DNA of 64,000 nt from Nannobrachium achirus (taxonomy: Eukaryota; Chordata; Actinopteri; Myctophiformes; Myctophidae), in NCBI GenBank assembly GCA_963921795.1, contig OY997650.1:16005935-16069934 (forward strand), read 5' to 3'. Made by a program: the position numbers and the translations under genes. This document shows positions 49,528 through 61,083 of this stretch, piece after piece; position 1 is the stretch's first letter; each line of letters starts with the position of its first letter. The notes under the pieces are model-generated. The model was not told the origin of the DNA. It did not search any database and saw only the letters and a program-made list of their open reading frames with translations.

Positions 49528-50430
49528 TAGGGCATTCACGAATAGTGATTTTTAGTATTCAAATTATTCGACCTCAAAGTATTCGAATAGTCGAATATTC
49601 GACAGGACTGGCCAAACTGTCAAATATTAACACTTACTGCCAATTAAAAATGCCCTCGAGTGGCATTAGTGCCAGCCCTCTCCATAGACTTCCATGTAAT
49701 TTGTAGTGCACAGATCATGCACACCCATGCACAGATCATGTACCATGTTTGTGCAGGCTGTTCACAGCTTTCAAACAAAAAAAAAAGATTGGAAATCCGT
49801 TCAGGCATTCTTGAGATAATAGCCATTATGTTTTACATGTTATGTAAACAAAGATGGCTGCCCTGTATAAAGATGGGGTTGTATGGGGGTGGAACATGCA
49901 AAATCGCGATTGAAATCATGTTTACTAGATTTAATGGGGTCCAAAAAGATTTAAAAAAATAAATAAAAATTAGTAAAAGTCGCCCAAAGTCGCTTGGCAG
50001 GGAAGCCCATAGTGAGAAAGTTGCTCTAAAAGTCGCCTGGCACTGTATGAGTTAAGTAAGCAAGAGGCGTTCTGAGCATGTAGATCTGCTATTTTCACAA
50101 TAATGTATCTGTGGAACCGAGTCGCATTAAATGTAATACCTACAATTCCAAGTGCTTGTCAGGGTGGGGGTCCCCAGTTCAAATATGTTCATTTTGGGGG
50201 TCACGGCCTAAAAAGGTTTGAGAAGCCCTGGTATTATAGAGCATTAACAAATTCATTCACCAGGGGCATTGACAACTCATTCTTATGACTTCCTATCTAG
50301 CCAAGCTTTATAAACTATATATTTTTTAAAAGAAAACAATAAAAAAAAAAAGTGAATATTCGACTTCGGTGAACAACGTTGAATAGTGACTTTGATATTC
50401 GAAATATTCGAATATTTGGTGAATGCCCTA
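49528..50430. mobile_element. hAT-type element (TAGGGCATTCACGAAT) with nested TTAA element
   Basis: TAGGGCATTCACGAATAGTG ... AATATTTGGTGAATGCCCTA, flanked by CCCAACAC and CCCGACAC (7 of 8 match). Family A fragments lie on both outer sides. Confidence 0.82.
49627..50055. mobile_element. TTAA-flanked (piggyBac-like) element
   Basis: TTAACACTTACTGCC ... GGCACTGTATGAGTTAA; inverse copy of 7697-8127. A right-half hairpin (50058-50102, CTGAGCATGTAGATCTGCTA) follows. Confidence 0.82.
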
Positions 50431-50558
50431 CCCGACACCAGGGTCTACATTTCTCTACGTAAGAAAGACCATCTTCAACCACTTGTCGTTGCAGTCGGGC
50501 AGAAACCTCTTTTCTCCATATTCTTTTTTATTGTATTTTTTATCATTTTTATCCCATG

Positions 50559-50745
50559 ATTTTTGTAACCCATTGTTTCACCCAGTGCCAATTGCCTAAC
50601 CTGTTTCTGCTCTCCCTCTGCCATGCCTGGGGAGCCCCGGCTGGCCAGGGGGAGGCAGTATAGAAGAAACCTAGATTAAAGCATATATCTACCCTAGGAG
50701 ACACGGGGAGAACATGCAAACTCCACACAGAAAGGCCCTTTTGCC
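50559..50745 (-). mobile_element. DANA/Mermaid-type SINE fragment
   Basis: Minus strand has TTTCTGTGTGGAGTTTGCAT then GTTCTCCCCGTGTCTCC, the hallmark of this fish SINE group. Confidence 0.75.
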
Positions 50746-51278
50746 AACCCCAAGATAATGTTTTATTCACTGAAATAAGTTCTGGGCTGCGGCTTCAAAT
50801 TTAAGACTGGATATTTATCATGCAGCATCTTCTGTCCTCAATAACTTCCCTCTGTTTCCCTGCTCAAATCAATCAGCCCCCCCAAAAAAGGGCCACACGC
50901 GTGTATATGAGAAATATAAACACAGTGTTTCCTACATTCAGCAACGCTCTGCTCTCACTTTGCTCAGGGGAGGACAACAGAATGATAGAAACGGAGGATT
51001 AAAAACGTGGGAGAGTGGAGAGAAAGGAAAATAAAGCCAGACGAGGAGGAGGGAGACGAGATGAGAGAACAGGCCATGGGGACTGGGGAGAGGAGAGAAT
51101 GGAACAGGTACGTGCACACATATACATCAAAGGGGGCTTGAGCCCCTGCCCTATAATCCGTCTGTAAAAAGTGCCCTCTCCAGACCATGAATGCAGCATC
51201 TTATGCTGAAAGAATTGCCCTCAATGTAGAAATCCATGCCGTGAGTACGCCACATCTCCAGTATTGCCTTTTTTATGC
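50746..51278. other. intron without recognised gene
   Basis: GA-rich patch near 51005-51100. Nothing coding recognised. Confidence 0.4.
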
Positions 51279-51740
51279 TTAACACTTATGTTGCAATGAT
51301 TTTTTCTCTTCAATGTCTCGCGTTGCCATGGTTACCATAGACTTCCATGTAATTGTGCAATTGTGTAAAAAGTGCACGCCCATGCCTAGATGATGCACCA
51401 CGTGTGTAGATGCTGTTCACAGCTTTCAAACAAAAAAATCCGCTTGGAAATCCGTTCAGGCATTCATGTTTTATGGGCCATTATGTTTTCTTCAGATGTA
51501 AACAAACATGGCTGCCATGTCTGAAAGAATGGGTTGGTATGGGGGTTAAACATGCAATTTCGCGATCGCGATCATGCCTAATACATTTCTGGAGGTCCCA
51601 AAAAAAAATTTGGAAAATTTTTTTTGAATTTTTTATTTTATTTTTTTCAAAAACGGCCCAAACTCGGGAAACTCGGGGTTGGCACAGCGTTGGTATCAAT
51701 ACAAACTCGGGAAACTCGGGGTTGGCACCAGATGTGTTAA
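51279..51740. mobile_element. TTAA-flanked (piggyBac-like) element
   Basis: TTAACACTTATGTTGC ... GTTGGCACCAGATGTGTTAA; shares CACAGCTTTCAAACAAAAAA with 49627-50055. AAACTCGGGAAACTCGGGGT is doubled near its right end. Confidence 0.75.
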
Positions 51741-51754
51741 GTGTGGTAAGTACC

Positions 51755-51783
51755 GAAACTAGCGGACCTCCAAGCTCACAACT
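51755..51783. repeat. left-half hairpin cut by another element
   Basis: AACTAGCGGACCTCCAAGCT then CACAAC; interrupted by a TAGGGCTGCGAATC-type repeat running to about 51950 with many CGATTC motifs. Confidence 0.6.
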
Positions 51784-52106
51784 AGGGCTGCGAATCTTTG
51801 GGTATCCCACGATTCGATTCAGAATCGATTCTTGGGGTCACGATTCACGTTTTTTTTTTTCTTTGATTCTTTAAAATCCAAACGATTCGAATTCAGAAAC
51901 GATTATTTTCCGATTTAAAAACAATTCTCGATTCAAAACGATTCTCTATTCACTTCATATATCAGGATCTAGTACATTTACGTAGCTTTTAGATTTTTTG
52001 AAAACCCTATGTTTCTATGTCAGCAATCTGGCCAGCCATCGTCAAAGAAAAGGTTCTTTTCACTTAACTGGAGCTCAGTTAGTCTGTTCTTGAGAGACTA
52101 CTATGT

Positions 52107-52375
52107 CAGTGGTTCTCAAACTTTTTCATGTGAAGGACCCCCAAACTGATATTTATTTGGCCACGGACCCCCATCTCAAACTATTTAGTTCCAGGGACCA
52201 CCCAGAAGTAAACTTTGAGTTACAAATGTTCGCTTTAAAAATACATAATATTCAAAGATTTGCACACATTTTCACGACTTTTTCAAAAAATAGCAGATCT
52301 ACAAGCTCGCAGCGCGGCACTCGGTGCCGCGCTGTGAGCTTGTATATCTGCTATTTTTCAATAGTTTCTAGGCCT
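52107..52375. mobile_element. family C hAT-type repeat with hairpin
   Basis: CAGTGGTTCTCAAACTTTTT at the left; hairpin at 52283-52362 (CAAAAAATAGCAGATCTACA ... GTATATCTGCTATTTTTCAA). Confidence 0.78.
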
Positions 52376-52769
52376 AAATGGGTAGGAGGAGAGGGAGAGA
52401 CGGACACAAAAGATAGAGGGAAGGATAATATATTGGGGTGAAGAAAAGACAGCCATAGATGAACGGAGACAGCCAGAACCAGAGGCGCGAGGAGGAGAGA
52501 CATGTGTGGGATGGATGCTCCACACATGGCAGCCATGAGAGCAAGGCACACACAGGAATCCTCCTTTACCTCCTGAGCCTTTGAGAGCCCAGCTATCTCC
52601 TCTCCTCTCCTCCTCTCCCACAGAAGACCTCCCTGTTCGCCCAGACCGCTATCAAACCATAAGTGCTCCATCAAGGGATAGAGAGGCATAAGATCCTGAA
52701 TAAACCGGCTGGCTTTTCCATTCTTTGTGCTAACCCCCCCCCCCCCCCCCCACCCCCCACACACACACA

Positions 52770-53255
52770 CAGGGGTGTCGCGCCACATTCTGGGCCCTGG
52801 GTACAAGGATTCATTGACTGCGAACACATTATTACGCATAATTTTGAAGAAAAGCAGATATACAAGCTCACAGCACGGTGCCACGCTGCAAGCTTGTAGA
52901 GATCTGCTATCTTTGAAAAATCGTGAAAAATTGTGTCAAATCCTTCTAAGGTTAAAAAAAAAAAAAAAAAAACTATGTTTCCCATCTCAAAATATTTAGT
53001 TTTAGGGACCTCCCAGAAGCAAATTTTGAGTTACAAATGTTCACTTAAAAAATTACATATATTCAAAGATTTACACACATTTCCACGACTTTTCAAAAAT
53101 AGCAGAACTACAAGCTCGCAGCGCGGCACTCGGTGCCGTGCTGCGAGCTTGTATATCTGCTGTTTTTCAATAGCTAAAGTATAAAATAATGAAGGCCCCT
53201 CCAACCTTGGGCCCTAGTAACTCAGTCCCACTCCCCCCCCCCTGTGACGCCCCTG
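52770..53255. mobile_element. family M hAT-type element carrying two hairpins
   Basis: CAGGGGTGTCGCGCCACATT ... CTGTGACGCCCCTG; starts in a (CA)n. Hairpins at 52846-52915 and 53091-53170, the second within family C sequence. Confidence 0.75.
53091..53170. repeat. hairpin module copy (family C subtype)
   Basis: TTTTCAAAAATAGCAGAACT ... GTATATCTGCTGTTTTTCAA, stem GCAGCGCGGCAC paired with GTGCCGTGCTGC. Confidence 0.9.
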
Positions 53256-53718
53256 CCCACACTCTCACACACACACACACGCACAGTCGCACACACACAC
53301 ACACACACACACACACCTCCCCGACTACACACACCTCCCTGACTACAACTAAAGTGTAACAAAGTTGCACCCACCAAAACGTTCAAATGAAAAGAAGGGG
53401 CCCCCAGGAGCCCAATCCGATCCTTCTTGTCTCTTTGAGTGTGTGTTGATGTCAAAAGGGAGACTGTTTTTGGTTGTGTTTGACAGAGCGTGTTGACAGA
53501 GCCAACCGTGCGTGTTTATCCTGCGCTGTCACATGTGTGCCGATAACGGCTTTGTCTGGACAGGCTGCGTGTGGAGGTGGATGTTGATGTGTGTGCACGT
53601 GCGTGCGTGTTGAGACAAGAACCCTCCCTATCTACGATCTGGCTGAAAACACACATACATGTGTTTTGACAACTGCATCCGTCCGTAGTACCAAGTATGA
53701 AAGAGCGCTGCATGTTTG
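53256..53718. other. intron with (CA)n 53268-53314
   Basis: No recognised gene. Confidence 0.45.
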
Positions 53719-53973
53719 TATATCGTCGTTGTCGGGCGAAAATCTTGTATGTCCAAAAGCGTTCGTTTTGTATTTATCATTTAAAAAACGAACTAAACTA
53801 GTGAAAACAGCCAATCTACAAGCACACAACGCCTCGTGTGCTTGTAGATCTGCTGTTTTCACTAGTTTTGTGCGACGGGCCTTGTATGATGAAGCTTTAC
53901 TTGAGGCTTTACTTGGTGAAAAAACGTACAAAGTTGAAACTTGGAGATACGAGGTTTCTGCCCGGCGGTGGCG

Positions 53974-53975
<2 letters not shown>
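53719..53975. mobile_element. family A MITE with hairpin
   Basis: TATCGTCGTTGTCGGGCGAA ... GAGGTTTCTGCCCGGCGGTG; right edge abuts (TG)n 53974-54022. Confidence 0.82.
53795..53868. repeat. hairpin module copy with 17-bp inverted flank
   Basis: AAACTAGTGAAAACAGC against GCTGTTTTCACTAGTTT: a perfect outer match of 17 bp. Inner stem AAGCACACAACGCC is partly lost. Confidence 0.92.
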
Positions 53976-54025
<50 letters not shown>

Positions 54026-54164
54026 AGTACGATTGTATATACATTTTGGTTGCCTGGGAGCCTACTGTATACTTAACGTGTGAGGAGGGGTAAACCTAGA
54101 AGTGCAGTGGTGAGATGATGATGTGTATGTTGTGTAGTCATGCTCAGTGTGTGGCACGGCCCAC

Positions 54165-54336
54165 CTGCAGCAGAGTCCCGTGGATGTGGTTGTGCTGGGT
54201 CTGGGGTCCGTAGGGGTCCACGGGCAGGTCTTGCAGTAAGGTGTGAACAGTGGAGGGGACCTGGGTGACAAGCACAAACGGAACCAGCGCGCGAGCCGCC
54301 ATCTGCCTGGTCCGGTACACTGCGGACCGACCGCAC
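54165..54336 (-). CDS. thada: THADA internal exon (first of five in window)
   Basis: THADA is a large alpha-helical (HEAT/ARM-like) protein. Its yeast counterpart Trm732 partners Trm7/FTSJ1 for 2'-O-methylation of tRNA position 32; vertebrate THADA is also linked to metabolic traits (established knowledge). Read on the minus strand the exon is 172 nt: 1 nt finishes a split codon, then 57 codons follow. The peptide contains RTRQMAARALVPFVLVTQVP and, near the end, NHIHGTLLQ, which I recognise as a conserved THADA stretch. The acceptor is TTCCAG before GTGCGG (AG at 54337-54338). The donor is CTGCAG then GTGGGC (GT at 54163-54164). The exon ends in phase 0, which fits the next exon at 33349. No preceding exon ending in phase 2 with similarity was found up to 64000. 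Identification rests on recalled family sequence, not a search. Confidence 0.93.
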
Positions 54337-54378
54337 CTGGAACGCACAAACACACAAGAGGTTTGTAAGACTGTGATC

Positions 54379-54910
54379 CAGTGTTGATTTTGTCGACTAA
54401 AACTATGACGAAAAATGTTTGTCGACTGCGTTTTTTTCACTGACAAAAACGAAATAAAAACTAAGCTGTGATGACTAAAACTAAGACTAAATATATTGAC
54501 AATTTCGTCAACAAAATAAAAACTTGACTAAAACGTTGGGGAGGGACTAGTGGAGAAGAGTCATTTTATGTTTGGTTGCTCTCAGATGTTGCGTGTTGAA
54601 AATAGCCGATCTACAAGCTCACAACATGTCGCAGCGCGATGCGTTGTGAGCTTGTAGATCTGCTATTTTCCGCACGCAACCAAGTGTAAAATCAGTCATT
54701 ACGATGCCATCAAGGTCCGCCAAAACACATTTTAGTTGACAAAATCAACTGTAGATTTAGTCGCCTAAAAACGTATGATATTTAGTCGACTAAAATTAGA
54801 CTAAAACTAAAGCTTTTCAGGTGACTAAATTATGACTAAAATTAAATGATAATTTATTCAAAAGACTATGACTAAAACTAAATCAAAATGTGCTGTCAAA
54901 AACAACATTG
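54379..54910. mobile_element. hAT-type element (CAGTGTTGATTTTGTCGAC) with hairpin
   Basis: CAGTGTTGATTTTGTCGACT ... GTCAAAAACAACATTG with exact 8-bp duplication CTGTGATC (54371-54378 and 54911-54918). Right-half relative at 62728-62875. It begins 41 bp upstream (in the transcript) of the exon acceptor at 54337. Confidence 0.93.
54588..54680. repeat. hairpin module copy with family-specific inverted flank
   Basis: GTTGCGTG-TT-GAAAATAGC at the left against GCTATTTTC-CG-CACGCAAC at the right. The outer 8 bp are not part of the module in other families. Confidence 0.93.
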
Positions 54911-54936
54911 CTGTGATCAAAGTAAAAATGTCAAGC

Positions 54937-55115
54937 GTGGGGCCCGGACCACTGGCATAGCGGTCTGCCGGTGCAGCCAGGCTCAATGTGGCCTGAAAGC
55001 GTTGTGGGTTCGAGTCCCGACCCCGGCAGCCTTCATACGAGTCACTACCCATCTCTCTCTACCCATTTCCTGTCAACCTACTATGCTAAATAAAGGCATA
55101 AAAATAAATGAAACT
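54937..55115 (+). mobile_element. tRNA-derived SINE
   Basis: A-box-like TGGCATAGCGG near 54953 and B-box GGGTTCGAGTCCC near 55006, then CATTTCCTGTCAACCTAC and AAAGGCATAAAAATAAATG tail. Same family as 3007-3215. Confidence 0.82.
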
Positions 55116-56315
55116 AAAATGCAAACATGGGCACATGCAGGTCACATTTGCATGGGTATTTTGTCTGTTTGATAATACTGTTATACACTTCTATGGTCTT
55201 GGCTTTTCTGTTATGCTAAGCGAGCCTTAATGAAGTCAGCAGAGTGAGTCATCGGTCTGTTAACAACTTGTGGTTTTCATCATCATAATTATATTCCTGT
55301 CACCATAAAATTTCCATTTCGTGGACAAATTCTTTTGCCGTCTGACATTTTTGGGCCGTCCTTTGAGGACACACAGAGCTGACAGGGAGAAGCCAGTTTG
55401 ATGATGAGGAGAGTGGGACAATTTTTATGTTTATATTACATAAAAGGTTACTCATGCGCGGACACACACACACGCATGTGCGCGAGCGCCAATGCAGGGC
55501 AAACAACGGTAATGAGTGGCTCTACAATCCCACAGCCTAAACAGATGTATGTCAACATTACATATTCAAATCACCATTTACCTATCCAGTAATTAGCAGA
55601 TCCCATTTTGATTTCACCCACAAAGATCAAACGCACACAAATCCCCACAGAGTCATTTACAGTATGCGTTGGTGACGGGGAATGTGGCCAGTCACCCTGA
55701 GCCGGGGCTAAAATTAGACATGTTTACAAGCTGATAGCCCTTCCTTCTCTGGTGTCATAACACTGCCAGGGTGGGACATGACCAAGACTTGAATGAAATT
55801 AGGTCAATAGATGCCTGGTGACCAGAGAATAGGGGTGGGCGATATGGAAAAATACAATATCACGATATTTTCCCAAGCTGTATCACGATACACAATCTTA
55901 TCACGATTCTTTTTCATGTTGGTTTACCACCTAAAAGGTAACAAAGACTAAAAGAAAAAGGAGTAACAGAACATTTAGACCAGCAGTCATCAATGTGGGG
56001 TCCAGGGACTCTCTGGGTTCCTTTTAGACTTAGAAATACTGATTTAGACAAAAATGCAGGTTTAAATGAATTCTGCAATGAATCTCTGTATTAACAATTC
56101 ATCAGGATTTTTTATACAGCTCCCTCATTGTATCACGATATATAGTTAAATATCAAAGGGTAAACCAAATAACCCAGCTATGGCACCATGGTCCAAATCA
56201 TAGTCAGACTGAAACATAGATGATGGAAAGTAACTAAAGTAGCATGGAGTGCACAGTAAAAGCCTCAGTCCTCAAGGCCAATCGACCATTTGGTTCAATT
56301 TGTGTGCCCCTCAAG
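55116..56315. other. intron with GGGGTGGGCGATAT-type repeat from 55831
   Basis: CACGATA motifs to about 56145. No exon recognised. Confidence 0.5.
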
Positions 56316-56774
56316 TTAAAGGACAACTTTGTTTTTTTTTTCACAACAAGGGTTCATATTTTAGATTATAATTCGAGAAAAGAAAAGATGAGTGTTAAAA
56401 TGTTTTCATTTACTGCTTTCTATCATTTTAGCGATTTTAATTACTTTGATTTCAGTGGTTGCGGGCATGCATGCAAGTGGCTAAATATGTATTTTTGGAC
56501 ACAATAAGCCCATTCCCAAGATGCACCACAATCCTTCATGGGCAGATGTGACTTATGGGGGCTAGTAGTGTTACTGTAAATAGTAATAAAGAAATCGCCG
56601 GCTTATTGTGTCTAAAAAAATAGATATTTAGTCACTTATATGCATGCCCCCAACCACTGAAATCAAAGTCATTAAAATAGCTAAAACTATAGAAAGACAC
56701 TCATCTTTTCTTTTCTCTAATTAGAATCTAAAATATGAACCCTTGTTGTAAAAAAAAACAAAGTTGTCCTTTAA
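56316..56774. mobile_element. TTAA-flanked palindromic element
   Basis: TTAAAGGACAACTTTG ... CAAAGTTGTCCTTTAA; arms 56316-56510 and 56598-56774 mirror each other (CAACAAGGGTTCATATTTTA, CATGCATGCAAGTGG-like). TTAA duplication suggests a Kolobok or piggyBac source (inference). Ends differ from the TGCC family. Confidence 0.82.
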
Positions 56775-57740
56775 ATGAACACTCAGGATTTTAAAGTCTG
56801 CATCAGTGCACGGTGCATGCATGTTGTTTGCCGTTTGCGGGGCCCGTGACGGCACTAGGACAGGGTGGTTTACGCCTAGCCTGGCCAAACAGCTTGGCCC
56901 TGCTGCTGCTGTGCGGTGGAAAATCCTGCGGGCGCTTCCAGAACGAGGAGAGGGGATCGTCCATCCATCACTGGAACGGAATGTGGAGATGAGCACCATG
57001 TTCTGGCAACGAGGAGCGATGATGTGTTTAAAGATACAGAGATACACAACAATGTACGGACACACACACAGATGCATGCCCATGTTCAAACACGCGGACA
57101 TTACATAAAGTACATGTTTGGTAGTTTTTTTTTGGTGTGTAGACTGTGCACCTCGTGTACACTGCCCATGTTCTCTAAAGGCATGATAAAACAGACGTGT
57201 GTGTGTGTTTGTGTATGTGAGGGACCTGGGGTAACAAGTGCTAAATGCTGATAATTCTTAGGTTTTGGAAACCTGCTTGGAGTAACAGACGGACAGGATG
57301 ATGTGTCACATAACAATACAATGATCACCGCAAAGTTCAGAGACTTTATTTTGTGTATTTTATACTGTGTCTTCTCCTTCAATTATATTTTACTGAAATG
57401 CAACAACTAAACTGTACCAGTATGTGGCCGGTGTGTGGATGAGCCAGAGAGAAAGATGGCAAAAGAGTGAAAGAAAAAGTAAACAAGTGTAAGTGAAAGA
57501 ATGAAAGAAAGGGCAAGCGAAGAAAGAGAGAATGAACAAAAGAAAGAAAGTGAAACGGTGAAAGAGCAAAAGAAAGAAAGAAACAATTCAAAGAGAGTGA
57601 ATGAGTGGGAGTGAGCTAAAACAAACAGGAACTTGGACAAAGAGAGGGCTGTTGGGACCAACAAGTCTAAAGTCAACTGTCAACAAATGCTCCTCCACCT
57701 GCTGTGGACATACATGCTCTGGAACAGACTTACAGACAGA
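56775..57740. other. intron without recognised gene
   Basis: GC-richer block 56800-57000 with frames on both strands but no family recognised; AG-rich tract 57440-57620. Confidence 0.4.
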
Positions 57741-58102
57741 CAGGAGTGTCGCACCAAATTCTGGGCCCTGGGCACTTTAACTATTGAACAATAGCAGATC
57801 ACAGTGCCACGCTGCGAGCTTGTAGATCTGCTATTTTTCAAAAATCGTGAAAAAAAAAGTCTTTGAATTATGTGAAGGACCCCCAAAATGATATGTATTT
57901 GGCCATAGACCCCCCCCCCCCATCTCAAAATATTTAGTTCCAGGGACCCCCAGAAGTAAAATTTGAGTTACAAATGTTCGCTTAAAAAATACATATATTC
58001 AAAGATTTGCACACATTTTCACGACTTTTCAAAAATAATTAAGGCCCTCCACCTTGGGCCCGAGAAACTCAGTCCCACTTTTCCCCCCTTGCGACGCCCC
58101 TG
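57741..58102. mobile_element. family M hAT-type element with hairpin
   Basis: CAGGAGTGTCGCACCAAATT ... CTTGCGACGCCCCTG with flanks CAGACAGA and CAGACGGA (7 of 8). Hairpin at 57785-57840 has lost part of its left stem. Confidence 0.82.
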
Positions 58103-58772
58103 CAGACGGAAAACCAGACGGACAGATGGGCGGACGGAGGAGACACAAAGACAAAGGCCCTGTATCAAAGAGAGACAACAGTTAGCATTCCGGAGCTTGC
58201 TGCATGTGTGCATACATGAAATTCATGCACACGAAATCACACCTCTAATGACCAAATCCATGTCCACCCCCCCCTCTCCCCTCATGCAGCTCCATTTGGG
58301 CCCCATATGTTAACTATCAGTGCTAATTTGTCTCATTAAAACCCTTTGCGGAGGAAATGACAGTTTGGAAGGGTGTAATTTTAGAAAGAGGGCTGTCCCT
58401 TGCTGTCCCCATGGGGTCAGGAGCCAGGCGGGTGACTTGGGGGAGGGTTGTGCGTGTTTGTATGTGTACGTGCGTGTGTGAGCGTGTGTGTCTTAAGTCT
58501 GTGTCTCATTTCAGAGGCATATGGAAGGCCCAGTTTCCCCTCTGTAGTGTGTTAACTTAAACAAGCCAGCTCTGAGGAGAGCAGCTAGCAAATGAGCAAC
58601 AGAGTTACAGTACAGCTGAAACATTTGTCGGTTTTAATTGATCAAACTGCAAAACCAACAAGGACACTGGAATTCTCATAAATGATGGCTGATTCTATCA
58701 AGGGACCAGAATCACACGAAAGTGATCAACTATATCAAATTTCACATAATAAAAGCAGTCAAGAAAGTGGTA
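58103..58772. other. intron without recognised feature
   Basis: No exon or clear repeat; short (TG)-rich stretch near 58450-58490. Confidence 0.4.
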
Positions 58773-58945
58773 TATGGGGTGCCTGGTGGCTCAAACAACT
58801 GCTCTGATCTTGAGGACTCAAGTTCGAATGCAACCCCCAACCTGTCTCGAATGCCTCTCCTCTCTCTCTCTCTGCCTTAGTTTTCCCGTCTCTTTGAACC
58901 AACCTGTCTGGAATAAGGCACAAGTACTCCAAAAAATACATCTAA
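58773..58945 (+). mobile_element. tRNA-derived SINE, diverged
   Basis: A-box-like TGGTGGCTCAAAC near 58786 and B-box-like AAGTTCGAATGC near 58820, then CT tract and AATAAGGCACAAGTACTCC. Confidence 0.6.
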
Positions 58946-60031
58946 AAGAAACAGGAAAAGAATAAATGTAGAAAAGAATGTAGGTATTTAGAATTTTAGA
59001 GGACCACCACTACAAACCTCTGTGTTCATTCATCCATTTGCAACACAGAGAGTGTACACATGTTATAAGTGTACCCTCTCAGAGTTAAACTATCAGTGTG
59101 TACTCTGACAAACAGAGCAAAGCACATGGCACGGATCTGCTATGGCTATTTTGACACAAGTACTTTTTTTGGTCCAACACATAAATAAACCAAATAGAAA
59201 CTAGTGGTGCCTGGCACAACTACTTTAAAAACTAAAACCAAACACGTGCCGCCTTTTCTGACCATCAATAGGGAGAAGAAAAAAAAACGGTAACTGTGAG
59301 TTTGACCTCTTAAAAACAGCCCAAGGTCAAAGGTCATGTTGCCAAATGAAAGACCACAACTTCCTATTTGCCGATAATGGTAAACATGTGTCAATCTTTG
59401 ACCGTTTTTCGAGTCATGCTGGACACTATGTAATTTTGAGAAATAACCTTGACCCCTACCAATCTTCGATGGATGGAATTATAGGTCCGAAAGAGAAAGT
59501 AGAACATTGTGTTGTGTTCTCCGAATTGGGGCAGGATAATTATTGTTTTGTTTATAAAATACATATACTTTTAGAAATGCTATTTATTTATTTATAGTTA
59601 AGAGGCACTATTGGTATCAAAACATCTCCCAAAATGTCCAAGCCCTTACACAGGCCTTTTTTTCCACCAAAAAAAATGACAGAAGGATAAAGTAATGGAT
59701 GGAGTGAGGCATGGAGATTGGAGAGAGATGGTGGGGTGTGGACAAGACCAGAGATAAATCATCATCATCATCCCAGCACTCTGAGGTACTGCCAGCACGG
59801 GAGAGAGAACAAGTGAAACAGCCAGTTCCAGAGAAATCATCAGCCATCACCAAACATAATAAATGTTGTCTAGTCATCTCCCCCCTTTTTTTGTTTTCCT
59901 CATCATCATCACCCAGGAAGGTCTGACGCACACACAGAGGCAAGTCTGTGGAAGAATGTGAATAGATCAGAGGGCCGGCGAGGACGGATAGACGATCAGA
60001 GGCGTGAGAGGGAGAGGCGGGGGGATAAAGC
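58946..60031. other. intron without recognised gene
   Basis: An 83-codon frame at 59346-59597 has varied composition but no recognised motif or splice support. Confidence 0.4.
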
Positions 60032-60142
60032 CTAGAATTATTGAATGCTTTAACTATTGAAAAATAGCAGATATACAAGCTCACAGCACGCTGCGAGCTT
60101 GTAGATATGCTATTTTTGAAAAACCGTGATATATACTGTATA

Positions 60143-60202
<60 letters not shown>

Positions 60203-60436
60203 GCAAGTCTTTGAGTATATCTTTTTGAAAGTGAACATTTGTAACTCAAATATTTGCTTCTGGGGGGTCCCTGATACAATATTTTGAGATGGGGGGGGGG
60301 TCCCTGATACAATATTTTGAGATGGGGGGGGGGGGGGGGGGGGGGTCCCTGGAACAACATATTTTGAGATGGGGGTCCGTGGCCAAATACATGTCGTTTT
60401 GGGGGTCCTTGGCATGAAACATTTTGAGAACCACTG
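60032..60436. mobile_element. family C hAT-type repeat with internal expansions
   Basis: Right end TTTTGAGAACCACTG. Hairpin at 60059-60120 (GAAAAATAGCAGATATACAA ... GTAGATATGCTATTTTTGAA). A (TA)n of about 70 bp (60131-60200), and TCCCTG...ACAATATTTTGAGATG units with poly-G repeated three times. Confidence 0.75.
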
Positions 60437-61023
60437 ACAGAAACAAAAACAAAAACCTTAGAAGGATTTAGAAGACACTTATATTTTGGCCCACACCTGG
60501 TTCGCACCCATCTGATCCAAGCGGTCAGATGGGTCATACAAATGTCCACATGTATCTGGAGAGGCGGGGCGGGGGACAGTCAGCCATCGGACTCCCCAGA
60601 CACGACCACATGTGTCGGCGGGAGAGAGAGAGAGCGATGGGGGTAAGGGAGGGGGTAGCTGGGTGGTAGACAGCATCGGGGCTGGAGCACAGGCAGTCAG
60701 AGTTGGGGCTATATTTAACCTCTCTGACATGTGGGCTTCATTTGGAGAGTGGATGCGTGCGCCGCATACCTCCTTTGACAAGTAACAGCCAGCCATTCGA
60801 CGCGCAAGCAGCCGGGGCCAAGAGAGCGAGGAATACCTGATATTCAACCACAAAAGCCCAACTTACTAGCAATAACTTCAGGTTGGTAGTCTTAAAATGC
60901 TTCTCCTCAGCTCCGTGTTTATGAAAATGACTCATAAAGGATCAGCTTCCAAAGTCGACATAAAACAACCCTCTGAACTTGAAGTTATGAGAGCTTTAAA
61001 GCTGCAATCCCTAAGATTTATGT
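60437..61023. other. intron without supported exon
   Basis: A 59-nt stretch at 60486-60544 has AG/GT edges on the minus strand but no THADA similarity (see rejected items). Confidence 0.4.
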
Positions 61024-61083
61024 CCCGCTGGGAATTCAAACCCGGGTCTCCGGCGCCATCATTTCTACCACTGAGCTAGGACT
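61024..61083 (-). repeat. tRNA-like SINE head
   Basis: Minus strand reads CCTAGCTCAGTGGTAGAAAT and CCCGGGTTTGAATTCCC: A box and B box of a tRNA. Acceptor-stem pairing looks poor, so it is a SINE head or pseudo-tRNA, not a clear tRNA gene. Confidence 0.6.

Noticed and set aside
56806..57108. 100-codon plus-strand frame and overlapping minus frames in a GC-richer block
   Set aside because: No recognised motif, no clear splice sites and no phase link to THADA. Possibly part of an unrecognised repeat.
59346..59597. 83-codon plus-strand frame of varied composition
   Set aside because: No family recognised, no promoter or splice evidence; isolated in an intron.
60486..60544. Possible further THADA exon upstream on the minus strand (59 nt, AG/GT edges, compatible phase)
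   Set aside because: The in-phase peptide does not resemble the THADA segment expected before the 54165 exon, and chance AG...GT pairs of this size are common.
61024..61083. Functional tRNA gene on the minus strand
   Set aside because: A and B boxes are present, but acceptor-stem pairing and the anticodon arm are not convincing, and a MITE begins at its edge; SINE head is more likely.
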